Part shown: piece by piece, positions 18,555 to 28,781 of the stretch
Numbering within the stretch: position 1 is the first letter of the stretch
Layout: each line of letters opens with the position of its first letter
Assembly (NCBI GenBank): GCA_964019335.1
Contig: OZ025680.1
Span: forward strand, 248,001 to 312,000
From: Diplonema japonicum
Taxonomy: Eukaryota; Euglenozoa; Diplonemea; Diplonemida; Diplonemidae
Reading direction: 5' to 3'
DNA: 64,000 nucleotides
Position numbers and translations under genes: made by a program
The notes under the pieces: model-generated
Databases searched by the model: none
Seen by the model: only the letters and a program-made list of their open reading frames with translations
What the model was told of the DNA's origin: nothing

Positions 18555-19191
18555 CTTGTCAACCTTAACAGAAGGGACGGTTGGGGTGCCTTCTTGGTTT
18601 CTCTTTTTCTTCTTCTTCTTCTTCTTTTTGTGTGTGTATTAACCTGTAGGTGGTAAACTAGAGGGGGAAATGAAGTTGGGAAACGGAAAAAAAAGCAGAG
18701 GTAAATAAGATAAGAAAAAGAAAGAGTCGGCTGTTGTTGTTTTGTACAAGCCGATTGAAACCTACTGAAGGTTAACCGACAAGTTCTACCCACTCTTTTC
18801 AGCAAAGACAGTTGTCAAAAGCTTTTTAAAAGGGGGAAACAATTGAAATGAAAAGCTAGGTTTTCAAAAATTAAATAAGACTAAGTTTGAATCTCATTGA
18901 CATTTGGGTGTCGAGTCAAAGAGAGCAAGGTGTGTGTTCCAATTCATTTTTTATCTCAAAGAAGAAAAAAGGGAAAGTGACCCAACGATCCCATGACCGT
19001 AAGGACAACTCATCAGTATGGATAAGTTTCATAAAATTTATTCAGCGGGAGGTAAACATATACGTATTCAGAGAACACAAAGCCCTGGTGTCCATTCAGC
19101 TCAGCGTTATTGAACAAAGACTGGCTTTGTGTGTTGGTGTTTTTGATTTTTTTCTTTGTGTACTTGCTTCTGGAGTAGAATTATTTCATTT
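18555..19191. other. Spacer without a supported gene
   Basis: 5' flank of the chitinase gene and 3' flank of the LPMO gene. A CTT-rich run lies at 18602-18630. It is less homopolymeric than other spacers. No gene, RNA or repeat recognised. Confidence 0.5.
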
Positions 19192-20253
19192 TCAGCCAAT
19201 CCTTTCGCCACCCCAGTAGTTGGCCCCGGGCTTCACACACTGTGCGTACCACCTGCTCTGCTTGTAGCACCCCGCACCGGTAACACAGCAGCTCGGCGCC
19301 TGTAAACAGTTGCCCCACAGGGGAACAACAAAGGAGCAGCTGCCAGGGGAAGGTGGCGGTGTGGCAGGAGGAGTCGGTGTGGAAGGTTGCGGTGTGGGGA
19401 CAGGGGTCGGTGGCGAAGGGGTGGGAACGGGTGTTGGGGGCGAGGGTGTGGGAACAGGTGTAGGAAGGGGTGTCGGAGGGGGCGTAGGAGGGTGGGGGGT
19501 CAGGTTTGCAGGTCTGCAATGCGCGAACCACTTGTTCACCTGGTGGCACTTGGCCCCAGGCGCACAGCAGTGCTGTTCGTTGAGGCATGTCGCCCACAGT
19601 GGGATCACACGCGAGCACGAGGCGGGAGGGACAGGGACAGGCGGTACCGGAACAGGAGGGACAGGCGGGACGGGGTTGCCACCACCACCGCCGCGGAAGT
19701 CCAAGTCAATAGCGTTGTAGAAGGTGTTGGCCGTGTCACCGACGTCCCAGACGGCGAGGACGACGTGGTAGCCCGCCTTGGAGGGGAGGGTGCAGGAGTG
19801 CGTCGTCAAAGTCTGCGGCTGCATCATGTTCCCCATCACGGAGCAGAAGGGGGTCCCCTCGAAGCTGCTCCTCGCAAGCGGCGCATTCTCGTCCCACCCG
19901 TCCTTCGTGATGTAGTACCTCCAGTCCAGGGTCGCGTGGTTCGCCTCGAACCACCAAGTGAAGTCTGTTTGCCCAGCAGACGCTGCTGTCCTCGCCCACC
20001 TCGTCGACGTCTGCTCGTTCAGCGGTGTCCATCTGTTGCTCCCCGCTGCAGCCAGTGTCCCGTCAGGGGGGCCGCTCACAGGGTACCTGTCCGGGCCCTC
20101 CACGCTCTGAGGCTCATACTGCACCGCACCGCAGTTCTGGTTCTCCCCCCCGGTCCTGCACATGTAGTTCCTCGAAGGAGGGACCTTCACGTACCCGTGG
20201 CCCTCTACACCCGCTGCTGCAAGCAGCACGGGGAGTGCTAGGCGGTGCAACAT
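19192..20253 (-). CDS. AA10 lytic polysaccharide monooxygenase with two CBM1-like modules
   Basis: Predicted 353 residues. Signal peptide 1-18 (MLHRLALPVLLAAAGVEG), after which His19 becomes the N-terminal copper ligand (HGYVKVPPSR). The AA10 domain spans about 19-187: second copper-brace His106 in ANHATLDWRYYITKDGW and axial Phe178 in NTFYNAIDLDF. Such enzymes oxidatively cleave crystalline chitin or cellulose. A Pro/Val linker leads to a Cys-rich module (213-247, PLWATC...CRP) and, after a long PTP-rich linker, to a second one (306-341, PLWGNC...WYAQC). Both resemble fungal-type CBM1 in Cys and aromatic spacing. A bacterial-type AA10 catalytic domain joined to CBM1-like modules is an unusual chimera. 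It is transcribed just ahead of the double-GH18 gene, which fits joint attack on chitin. Catalytic assignment is firm; CBM1 assignment is from pattern only. Confidence 0.88.
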   Translation of the reverse strand: MLHRLALPVLLAAAGVEGHGYVKVPPSRNYMCRTGGENQNCGAVQYEPQSVEGPDRYPVSGPPDGTLAAAGSNRWTPLNEQTSTRWARTAASAGQTDFTWWFEANHATLDWRYYITKDGWDENAPLARSSFEGTPFCSVMGNMMQPQTLTTHSCTLPSKAGYHVVLAVWDVGDTANTFYNAIDLDFRGGGGGNPVPPVPPVPVPPVPVPPASCSRVIPLWATCLNEQHCCAPGAKCHQVNKWFAHCRPANLTPHPPTPPPTPLPTPVPTPSPPTPVPTPSPPTPVPTPQPSTPTPPATPPPSPGSCSFVVPLWGNCLQAPSCCVTGAGCYKQSRWYAQCVKPGANYWGGERIG

Positions 20254-20293
20254 GTTGGTGAGTGGTAAGTCAGAAGGACTGTGGGTTTAAATA

Positions 20294-20896
20294 TTTTATT
20301 TCACTCTTCAGAAATTACTTCACGCACTGGGGGGGCCATTACTTCACGCTAAATCTCATTACTTCACGGTGAAATAATGGCCTGTTTTCCGTGAAGTAAT
20401 AGGGGGTTTCCGTTAAATAATATGCCTCGGTAGGCCAATTTTTGCCTCGGTTCGGTTCCCAGTGGGGCTACTTTTTCTCTCAGTTTGCTATTTCCCCCCA
20501 GGTTCAGCTCAATTGGCCAACTTTTGCCTCGGCTCAGTTCCAAGTTGGACTACTTTTTCCTCCCAATTTGCCCACTTTTGGCTAGGCCTTATTCCCAGTT
20601 TCTGTGGGTAACTCTTCTGTGGGTAAGGGTAACTTAGTCAGCTTACCCAAGCCCCCCAAAAGACTTCAAAATACCGAAGCAGCAGAAAAAAAGGAGCCAG
20701 CGGCCGCGCTAGGTATGGGAAGGCCTGATTAGAGATGGTGACAGTGGCAATGCCAGCGACAGCGGCAGCTCTTAGTCAACAAAAGGAGGAAAAACAACTT
20801 GTATTGTAACCTTTGTAACCCCTCTCTTGTTGTACCCCCTTGTCACCCTGTTGTGCCCCTCGTGGTGAAGTAATTTCAGAGTGTCGTGAAATAAAA
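20294..20896. mobile_element. Non-coding TIR element (MITE-like), 603 bp
   Basis: The left end (20294-20323) begins TTTTATTTCACTCTTCAG and the right end (20865-20896) is its near inverted copy, ending GTGAAATAAAA. Both ends share TTTTATTTCAC and GAAATTACTTCAC, separated by a few differing bases. The inside repeats ATTACTTCAC and GTGAAATAAT several times and has no coding potential. It looks like a non-autonomous DNA transposon or foldback element. Confidence 0.65.
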
Positions 20897-20977
20897 CCAC
20901 TTACCTACCGCCAAGTAATGCTTTACCGACCTCTCGAGGTAACGGTAAAGTCATTACTTGTTGGCAGTAAATAGCTA
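20897..20977. repeat. Imperfect palindrome
   Basis: ACCGCCAAGTAATGCTTTACCG is followed after a short CTCGAG-containing centre by CGGTAAAGTCATTACTTG, forming a stem of roughly 20 bp. It abuts the next TIR element. Similar sequence (GGCAATAAATAGCTAT) is found at the outer edge of the copy at 58531-59080. Confidence 0.6.
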
Positions 20978-22080
20978 TTATTTTCACTCTTCGTCATTTT
21001 CTTCACTCACTAGAGGTCATTATTTAACGCGAAATGGGCATTATTTAGTTATTATTTAATTCGAGCCGGGTTTTCAAGGGTGGGAGTGAAAATAATATTT
21101 CACTTTATATCACGCTCAACATTATATTCACTCCCAGCTTATAGAGAAATAAGGCCCAGGAGTGACATAATGTACAGGAGTGATATAATGTTACATTATG
21201 TCACTCCTGCACCTATTTTAAGCCAAACTCCCTAGAAACACAGAAAACTATGGGAAGAAAGCCTAAGGCGATGGGGAGGATTACACGTCTCGGGGGTGCT
21301 AGTCAGTCTGCTCAACCCATCCCAGAATCAAGATTCTGCAGTGGGCCCCTGCATCCACCATACATGCAACCTCAGATGGTTCCGGCGGTAGCGATGCACA
21401 CAGGATAAGCCTCGACATCAACATTAATGTTAAGACCAACGAGAATTGGTAACTTGAAATCCCCTTGTAGCTTGTAATACCCAACCTTTTTTGCTGCCTC
21501 TCAGTTTTGATTTCTTCTTGCAACCTGTGCCCTGCGCCTGTAACCTCCCACCCTTTCAAACCCGGCTCTTATTAAATAAAACAACATATTAAATGAAAAT
21601 AAGTGCATTATTTCACTTGTGGTGGCGGGTTTAACTCGAAATTATTACTACACTCACTATGCTCGTGAAGTAATTCGGATCTTACTACACTCGCTTCGCT
21701 CGTGAAGTAAGATCCTCTCTCGTTAAACCCCCTGCCACCACGCGTGAAATAATGCAATCTTATTTTCATTTAATAAATAGTTAAAAAATAATGAGATTTT
21801 GCAGTTAAATAATGGCCCTTCAGAGTGAAAAAATGGGTCTCGCCGTGGAAAAAAAATGCACCCAACCCCTTGAAAAATCTTTTTGGGGTGGGGGGTATCA
21901 TCTGAGGCCATTCCAGCCCTTAAAAGTGGGAATAAGTGCCTTACTTCCCCTTTAAATGCCACGGCGAAATAGCTACCCTGTATTACCTTAGGAAAATCCC
22001 AAAAAGCTGACCTGCGTGAAAAAAAAACAGCAGTGAAAGCAGTGAAGAGTGAGTGACTCAAATGACGAAAAGTGAAATAA
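20978..22080. mobile_element. MITE-like element, copy A, carrying nested insertions
   Basis: The left end (20978-21010, TTATTTTCACTCTTCGTCAT...) and right end (22049-22080, ...ATGACGAAAAGTGAAATAA) are inverted copies of about 30 bp. Compared with copy B (58531-58937) it carries about 730 extra bases between about 21050 and 21780, including a palindrome (21158-21205) and a foldback element (21591-21771). Outside the insertion the two copies are almost identical. Similarity runs past the right TIR to about 22152. No protein is encoded. Confidence 0.7.
21591..21771. mobile_element. Nested foldback element
   Basis: Arms of about 45-50 bp: the left arm 21591-21635 (AAATGAAAATAAGTGCATTA...) and right arm 21722-21771 are inverted copies sharing GCATTATTTCAC and GGTGGC(G/A)GGTTTAAC. 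The centre holds two further CTCGTGAAGTAA units. It sits inside the MITE-like copy A and is absent from copy B. Confidence 0.65.
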
Positions 22081-22922
22081 AACGACTTACTTGCCGCCAA
22101 ATGAGCCATTATTTAACACTCGTTACTGTTTTTTTTTGATCGAGGGCCCGCAGGGAACTCGATGGTTGAAAACGCGACACACCGAGAAGATGAACAACGT
22201 ATTCGGCATGCATGGCGGTGGGCAAAGCGGAGAGAATACAACCATCCCAAAATACCCCAACTCCTCTCTTGACTCCGATCGAGCTACTCGTGTACAAGGG
22301 CCGCGGGTGGCCGCCCCCCGTCCTCGTCATGCGTCGTGCTATGAAAAAAAATAATAAAGGGAAAAGTTTGTGTGGAAAGGGAAGGAGAAAGGGGGGGGAA
22401 AAGAAGAAAAGAAAAAAGGAAAAGAAGGCCCTTCAATGGTGCTTGTTTTTTTTTTTTTTTTGAGATCTCGAAAAAAAAGGGGGGAAAAGAAAGGAATAAA
22501 AAAAAAAAAAGCGGGCCAAAATTCCCAGCCGTGGGGAATTTGGATAAACATGCTGGAGGGCACCACTAACCTTCTTGAGAGCTGAGGATGGAGGAAAAAA
22601 AAGGGGGGGGGAAAAGAGTAAATGAGAACCATGATCTTTTAATTGTTATTGAAACTCAGGAAGAACAAGGGGGGGGGGGGGGGGGGGAAGCTTCCTTACC
22701 CCCAAACTATAACCCTTCGGGGTTCCAAGTTTGAAGTCACTATTTCCCTCAATTTTGGAAAAAAGAAAAAAAAAAATCGTTGTCGCCAAATTGGAAACCC
22801 GAAGCGCAGCAGAAAAGAACACAGAAAAGAAAGAAAATCATAGAAAGGGAATGGGGAAGAAAGGGACTTGACGAAAGAAGGGAGTCGGAAAAATGGGCAT
22901 TGAATAAATAAACGTTTTCTTT

Positions 22923-22953
<31 letters not shown>

Positions 22954-23320
22954 CAAATTACTTTATTCCAAGAAAAACTCATCTCAAAACAAGAAATCAC
23001 AGTTTTTGAAGAAAGAAAAACTGGGGATTCTCTTTAGGATGAAGGGAAAAAAAAAAAAAAAAAAAAATGGGGGGAAAAAAACAGGGTTGTTATTTCAACC
23101 GCAACATGTTTCCCCCCTGCCTTCATATCATCTATGAAGCAAAGTACCCCCCCACTACCATAGGTAAGAAACCACCCCCCCCGAAACCTACTCCAAAAGG
23201 TATTTTTTTCCCCCCCGCTACCTCCGAAAAAGAAAAACATGCCCCCCCGCTACCTTGAAAAAAAAGAGAACAAAAAAAAAAAAAAAAAAAAAAACAAAAA
23301 AAAGCACACAGAACAGTCAG

Positions 23321-23351
<31 letters not shown>

Positions 23352-23366
23352 CCCTTTTATTTTTTT
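22081..23366. other. Spacer rich in homopolymers
   Basis: Continues from the MITE-like element. It contains a diverged copy of the 67-bp dispersed repeat (22274-22339), a G-run (22671-22687), and A/T-runs at 22926-22953, 23048-23067, 23272-23300 and 23327-23351. I see no gene. Confidence 0.6.
22274..22339. repeat. Dispersed 67-bp repeat, diverged copy
   Basis: Shares CTACTCGTG, TACAAGGG, GGGTGGCC and the end CGTCCTCGTCATGCGTCG with the two near-identical copies at 47755-47821 and 47910-47976. Confidence 0.65.
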
Positions 23367-25498
23367 TTACTCCTCAACACGGATCTTAGCGAGCATGGCC
23401 TTGTACTTGTCGCTGGTGATCTTGAGCTTCTCATTACCCTTTTTTTTTTTTTTTTTTTTTTTTTTTGTATCGCTTCCAATACATACCGCTTCCTTCAACT
23501 TCCTCCACTCCTCGGCCTTGGCAAGGTGCTTGGCCTTGACCTCCTCGTTAGCTGCTTCGTTGGAAAGATCGAGCTCATCTGCCTCAGCAGTCATGGCGTC
23601 ACTGATACCGGTCAGGATGGGGTTGGACTCGTCAAGCTGGTTGGTAAGTGCCTCAACGATCTTGGTCTGCTTGGCAGCAGCCTTAGCGTCGCCCGTCTTG
23701 GTGGCGTCCTCCACGCCAAGCATGGCCTTGGATACCTCAATGGAGAGGAACAGAGTCAGGAAGTTCCTGATACCGAACCCACCACACCCAGGCCTGATCT
23801 TCAACGGCTTGCCCTCCGCCCCGCACACCGACGCAGAGCACACCCTCTGGATGAACTCAAAGAACGGCGCCTCCTCACCAGCCTTCTTCTGCAGAATGTT
23901 GCAAGTGAAGATCTGGTACAGAATGTCTTGACCCTGTGTTTTTTTTTAGTGTGGCAATTAAAAAAAGGTGGGCATACCTGAATGTCCACCAGCACCTTGT
24001 TCGTCACGATCTTGAGGTACGTCCCCTCGTCGATGTGGTCCTTCAGCAGGCTGTACATGTTGTTGTACCTGGCACGCTTCACGACCTGCACGACTGTCGC
24101 CATGTTGGAGGCGAACTCCTCCTTCAGGTCAGACGCCACATTCAGTGCCTTGATCTGCTCGTCGGTGATGTCCAGTTCCACCACACCTGTGGGGCTCGAA
24201 AGCTTGGCCTCCTGCATGGCGGCGCACACGGCGGCAGCGAGCTTCTCGGGCACACCCGCCCTGACGAGGTTCTGCTCAGCCAGCCTCCCGTAGTACGACC
24301 TGGGGATGTTCAGGAAGGTGAAGCCCTTCCCGGTGATCTTCCTGTAGTTGTTCACACGCTCGATGAACATGGTCAGGTCGGCCACCCTGCAGGCCAGGTG
24401 CTGCACACCCTGACCCATCTCCTTGATGAACCCGTGCACGTGCCCCACCTCACTGAGCGCGTTATTGATCGGGAGATACACCTGGGACTGGTCCTCGAAG
24501 ACAGTCTGGAGGTCGGTGGTGTTGAGGTTGCTAGTGTTCCCTGTCACAGTGGACTCAATGATGGCTTCGCCGGCGGCAACGACCCCAGCGTTGAAGTCGA
24601 CCTTCGGGGTGAACCCAAGCACGTCCTCAAGGGTGTTGAGGAAGGACTTCCTGTCGACGACGTTGCTGACCCAGTGGTCGGCGTACGAGGCAATCGAGGT
24701 ACCGTCGTACTTGGCGGGGACGTCCTCAAGACCGGGGAGCACACCCTGGGGGTTGCCGAAGCCGGCCTTGTGGGCGAAAGAACCGGTCCTCGAGGAGAAC
24801 CTGATGAAGGTACCCTTGTCGGCCTCGCCGCTCACAAGGTAGTAGGCGTACACGTCGAAGGACACGAAGGAGCCGAAGTCCACCATCTTGGTCTCACCGT
24901 TCCTGGTGACCTTCCTGGTGTCCTCGTACCTGTTGAGGCCCTTGTGGGCGAGGAGTTTGGGGTGCTTGGTCTCGTAGTTCTTGAAGACGCTCTCGATCTC
25001 GCTGGCGTCGAGTTCGAAGCCGAGGGCTGCGACACCGTCCCTGCCCACGTGGCAGTCGCGGAAGGTGTCGATGTTGGAGGCAAGGAAGTGCTGGTAGGGC
25101 TCATCAGCGTCGCTGTCGCCGGTCTTAGTGGTCACAACGCACTTCTGGCCGCAGGGGTCGTTGGAGCAGACGAGGAGGGACCTGGTCGAAGGGCCCACGT
25201 ACTCAGCGGTGACCCTCCACCCGGCACCGACGATGAGCTGCTCCACGACATCCTGCCCGCTGCCCTTGAACTCATCAGGGTCCTTCACGTCATTCGAGAT
25301 CGTCTTCCAGACCTCCCTCCCCTCCCTCACCCTCTCAGGAAGGGCGTCGGCGTTGAGGAACCTCATACCACCCGAGAAGGGGTCGTAGCTGCCCTTGTTC
25401 GCCAGGCTGCAAAGATCCTCCTCAAGCTGCTTGTACTCGCTGAGAGGCTTCAGCGAGGACTGGTACATGTGCGTGTGGTGGAAACGGCAATTGCTCAT
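23367..25498 (-). CDS. 4-hydroxyphenylpyruvate dioxygenase-like protein, two introns
   Basis: Exons 25498-23978, 23933-23487 and 23438-23367 give 679 residues. HPPD turns 4-hydroxyphenylpyruvate into homogentisate in tyrosine breakdown and binds Fe(II) by two His and a Glu. All three are visible: His274 (SYADHWVSN), His367 (GQGVQHLACRV) and Glu533 (PFFEFIQR). GFTFLNIPRSYYGRL and the C-terminal GCGGFGIRNF are further family marks. Without the first splice the frame leaves the conserved YQIFT...FEFIQR region, so that intron (44 bp, GTATGC...CACAG) is required. The second (48 bp, GTATGT...AAAAG) is a multiple of three and would otherwise give a poly-Lys stretch. The protein is longer than usual (about 390): about 90 extra N-terminal residues, about 80 extra between His367 and Glu533, and a charged C-terminal extension. 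Activity is likely but the insertions leave some doubt. Confidence 0.85.
23439..23486 (-). other. Intron 2 of the HPPD-like gene (A-tract acceptor)
   Basis: 48 bp, phase 0, donor GTATGT, acceptor reached through an uninterrupted run of about 26 A ending in AAAG. In frame and stop-free, so an annotation without it would insert VCIGSDT plus nine lysines. Confidence 0.7.
23934..23977 (-). other. Intron 1 of the HPPD-like gene
   Basis: 44 bp, phase 0, donor GTATGC, acceptor CACAG, with CACTAA just before an A-run. Splicing joins VDIQ to GQDILYQIFT and restores the conserved HPPD C-terminus. Confidence 0.88.
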
Positions 25499-25617
25499 TT
25501 TGACTAAAAACTAAACTTAAACTTTAAAAAAAAACTGGAAGAAGGGGGTGGCCCTTTTTTTAAAACTCTTTTTTTTCCTATGATGGTTATATTCCTCTAG
25601 AATAGAAAAAGTACTAC

Positions 25618-25649
<32 letters not shown>

Positions 25650-25651
<2 letters not shown>

Positions 25652-26660
25652 AAACCGAGAACTGCTCCACAATTCTGTCCACGACCGTAGGGTCCTCTAA
25701 AGGCGGCCCGCAAATGTAAATAGAGGTAGGGAACGTTGCAGTGACGATCTTCCCAGTAGGGGAAATGTACTTGTGCCCGTTTGCGGGCAGGTGTATTGTA
25801 GATTGGATGTAAGGATCGAGAGGTTGGTAAGGCGAATACTTTTGAATTTTTTTATGCGGAGAAAAGGGCGTATCAACAGCATGAGACCGACCGACCACCA
25901 CCACACGAAGGGATGGATTGTCTCGAAGCCAGGAAGCTGCCAGGCAACTTGCCTTGTTGAGGTGATACAATGTAAAGGGCGGGTTGAGAACCCAACCCGA
26001 TGCCAAGCTTGGGCTGACATTAAAAACGTTCCCCCGTGAGTTGAAAGCTTTGTCCACATCAGGAAAAAGTGAACAATACGCCCCACCGTAGGGAAGCAGG
26101 TGGGAGTTGAAAGGACTTGCAAATCCTTCACCGTTGCACAACAGTTCCAGGCGCAGTATTTCGTAAACCTCAGGAGGGATGCTCCATTGTTGGGACGATG
26201 CTAAAGCCGCTTTGTATCTTAACACCACAGACATGACAGGTGCAACCCCGCACATAGAGGTGAGTAGCTTGATCCTTCCTGAGTAAGGAACGGTTAACTT
26301 ACTCATCTTAATAGTGTCATTCGTTGTGTGTATCGGTATCGTGGACCACGCTGCGCGTTTGTGTCTTGATCTCGCTCCGTTCACTTCGGTCATGATTTTT
26401 AAAACTCTTTCGGATGATCTTTCCGTGCCGATGCGGTCCAGGTCCCCCTTTAGTTTGGCGACGAACTTGTCTCCAACATCTTTGCTCTTCGAGTACATTT
26501 TCGGCCACTCGCCACCAGCATCATAGTTCGCTAGACAAAACACCTCCACCGCCTTTCGCACCCCACCTTGCTGCTTAGCTTGAACACCTTCGTTCGCAAT
26601 ACCCAACACCCTCCGTGTCAACCGCCATTGGAAATACTCTAATGTTGCAACCCTCTCCAT
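25650..26660 (-). CDS. PCIF1-like N6-adenine methyltransferase-domain protein
   Basis: Predicted 336 residues. The C-terminal half (about 160-260) matches the PCIF1/CAPAM catalytic fold: ILRLELLCNGEGFASPFNSHL, then YCSLFPDVDKAFNSRGNVF, then the N6-amino methyltransferase motif NPPF at 226-229, as in the human m6Am cap methyltransferase. No WW domain is present. The N-terminal 100 residues are basic and helical and not recognised. In Euglenozoa the first adenosine of the spliced-leader cap is N6-methylated, so a cap or RNA adenine role is plausible, but that is inference. It is placed 151 bp from the HPPD-like gene and about 300 bp from the glycosyltransferase gene. Domain assignment good, substrate unknown. 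Confidence 0.7.
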
Positions 26661-26957
26661 TGGTTTGCCTTGGGCTTGATAAGATCAAAAGCCGAGAATC
26701 AGGTTTTCCTCTTTTTTAAGGGGAAAAAAAAAAAAAAAAAAAGAAAGAAAAATAAACGGTTATGGGAAGGGAGAGATTTTTTTTTTTTTTTTTTTTTTTT
26801 CCATTTTCCTTTTTTTTTTTAATGCCGCTCATGGTAAAAACTCTCTTCCAAACTTGTAGGATATCGAGGACTGTGCTTGGTTTGGGTAGTGAGCCCAGTG
26901 AGCACGGCGTTGGTCGGGGTAGTCTGTATGTTATCATCCCCATCCCACAAACACAAC

Positions 26958-28781
26958 TCATACCATACAGTAACCACCAGAGGCCTTGGTGACGTTGTCT
27001 AAATCATCTAAAAACCAAGCATTCGAGGCCCGCAGCCAGTTGATCTTGGAAATGGCGCCGTCGAGACAGGTTGCGTGGAAGATATACCAATCGAATTTGT
27101 CTCTATTCCGCTGTTGAGGTTTCCATTTAAACGTACGTTGCCCCGTGTCGGAACGATGCTCGGAACTGGGGACTTTGTAGTTGCACTTCATGTTGTAAAG
27201 CCACTTGTCGAGGCAGGTATTCGATGTGCCGTGGGTGTGATCGTATTTTAAAGAGAGTTTCAACGCGTTTTGATCCGATATGGATGGAGGGGGGAACATC
27301 AATATCGACTCGAACAGCCTTGCAGCGTTGCCGTCGGTTCTCAGCAGGTAGAACCCGGTGTTCACGCTGAACCTGTTTGGAGTGTCGCATTGGTGCGAGA
27401 AATCCACGTTTTTTTTCAACACATCCGGCAACGGGTTGTTCCAAAACGACATATCCATATCGACCATTAAGAAATTGTACCCAAGCGACAGAACCTTCAA
27501 AGCCAGCCTTGGTTTGATCCAAGACAGTTCCTCGGTGACTTTTCGGTTGAATCCTTTTTTAAACCCGGAGCCGCCTTCTTTCATATCGTCCTCGGATTCT
27601 GCGTATTTGACGGCGTTGAAGCAAGGCAGCCTGTTTGCAATGCAAAGCTGTAAGGAAGCACAATCAAGTGTTGCGACAATATAATTCCGCATCGCTGCGT
27701 TCGCCACCATCGAGTGGACTATGTTGTGCAAATGGTCCACCCAGAATGAATTGAATATGAACACGGACACAACGTTGTTACCGTCGGCTTGTGTTTTCAA
27801 AAGTTTTGGTAGGTTCGCGTGTAAGCCTTCGTATGGAAAGGTAACGTCTTCCTTCGGGGCAAGCCAAGGGGCGGAGTGTGCTTCAATGCATTTACGTGCT
27901 TGTTTTTGATTCGTTTTGCGGTAGATTTCAAAATCGAATTTTATCCGGTTGTTGGGTTTTGTTGTGTTTTTCGAAAGGCGTTTCGGGAACGCGTCCTGCG
28001 AAGGGAGCGGTGTTAGATCGTCCTTGCAATGCCGGCAGAGGCAGAAATGAATCGGAACAAAGGCAGCCGGTTCCGCCCCGCCTCGGCATAGGTACTTCGC
28101 CATGTGTAGCCGTTCCCACATGCAGACGACAAGCGCAGTTTTGTCAGCCAACATTGCGTTGTACGTTACCCCGTTTACAGTAAACGTTTTTGTCCACACC
28201 GCTTTGTACTTTTCAATGTAATAGCTGTTGTCCCTCCCTCTTGAGGACGCTTCGACGGTCTCGCCCCTTACGTTTTTCCCTGGTTTCTGCGGCGGCATGA
28301 ATTTCTCGGATACCCACACCACCACCACCGACCCGGATCTTGTTCTCCTCGCGACGTCTTCTGCCTCGTCCTTCAAAGCATTGTACACTGCTGGCAATGC
28401 TGTGGGGGCTCGTACTGCTTCCCTAGTTAGATCGTTGTAGCATCCCAAAAAATTATTTTGCACGGTTTTTCCCATTTTTTTCAGTGGTGTTGTGTCGTGT
28501 GTCGGCCATTGGATCGGGTTGGATTCAGTGTGTTTCGTGCCCAGTTCGCAAACTTCTGGGAGGACCGACACCTCCGTGGGGGTGGGTGTCTGGTGGTCCA
28601 AAACTGATTGTACTGAAGTATGTTCCACGGATGCGGAGGATATTCCCCTTATTTGGCTCAGTTGTGAATGCTGCAGCCATACTCCTGCCGTCACCAATAA
28701 CCCTGCTGCTGCTAGGATCACTGTTTTTACCTTGCTCGCACCCACGGCGCCTCCCTTTCGCTTCCTTTGTATTGGTGTCAT
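26958..28781 (-). CDS. Type II membrane glycosyltransferase (nucleotide-diphospho-sugar transferase, GT77-like)
   Basis: Predicted 607 residues. A basic N-terminus and one membrane helix (about 18-36, VKTVILAAAGLLVTAGVWL) give a type II Golgi topology. The catalytic domain is about 338-600: VVSVFIFNSFWVDHLHNIV, ATLDCASLQLC, KPRLALKVLSLGYNFLMVDMDMSFW, with the metal/nucleotide-sugar DxD motif at 441-443, followed by FSVNTGFYLLRT and a late FHATCLDG. This order is that of the nucleotid_trans family (Pfam PF03407). The segment 100-330 is lineage-specific. The predicted role is glycosylation of secreted proteins, consistent with many Ser/Thr/Pro-rich secreted proteins in the window. Donor sugar unknown. 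Confidence 0.78.
   Translation of the reverse strand: MTPIQRKRKGGAVGASKVKTVILAAAGLLVTAGVWLQHSQLSQIRGISSASVEHTSVQSVLDHQTPTPTEVSVLPEVCELGTKHTESNPIQWPTHDTTPLKKMGKTVQNNFLGCYNDLTREAVRAPTALPAVYNALKDEAEDVARRTRSGSVVVVWVSEKFMPPQKPGKNVRGETVEASSRGRDNSYYIEKYKAVWTKTFTVNGVTYNAMLADKTALVVCMWERLHMAKYLCRGGAEPAAFVPIHFCLCRHCKDDLTPLPSQDAFPKRLSKNTTKPNNRIKFDFEIYRKTNQKQARKCIEAHSAPWLAPKEDVTFPYEGLHANLPKLLKTQADGNNVVSVFIFNSFWVDHLHNIVHSMVANAAMRNYIVATLDCASLQLCIANRLPCFNAVKYAESEDDMKEGGSGFKKGFNRKVTEELSWIKPRLALKVLSLGYNFLMVDMDMSFWNNPLPDVLKKNVDFSHQCDTPNRFSVNTGFYLLRTDGNAARLFESILMFPPPSISDQNALKLSLKYDHTHGTSNTCLDKWLYNMKCNYKVPSSEHRSDTGQRTFKWKPQQRNRDKFDWYIFHATCLDGAISKINWLRASNAWFLDDLDNVTKASGGYCMV

Noticed and set aside
23936-25507. Plus-strand frame of 523 codons opposite the HPPD-like gene
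   Set aside because: Antisense shadow; the minus strand carries a clearly conserved enzyme.
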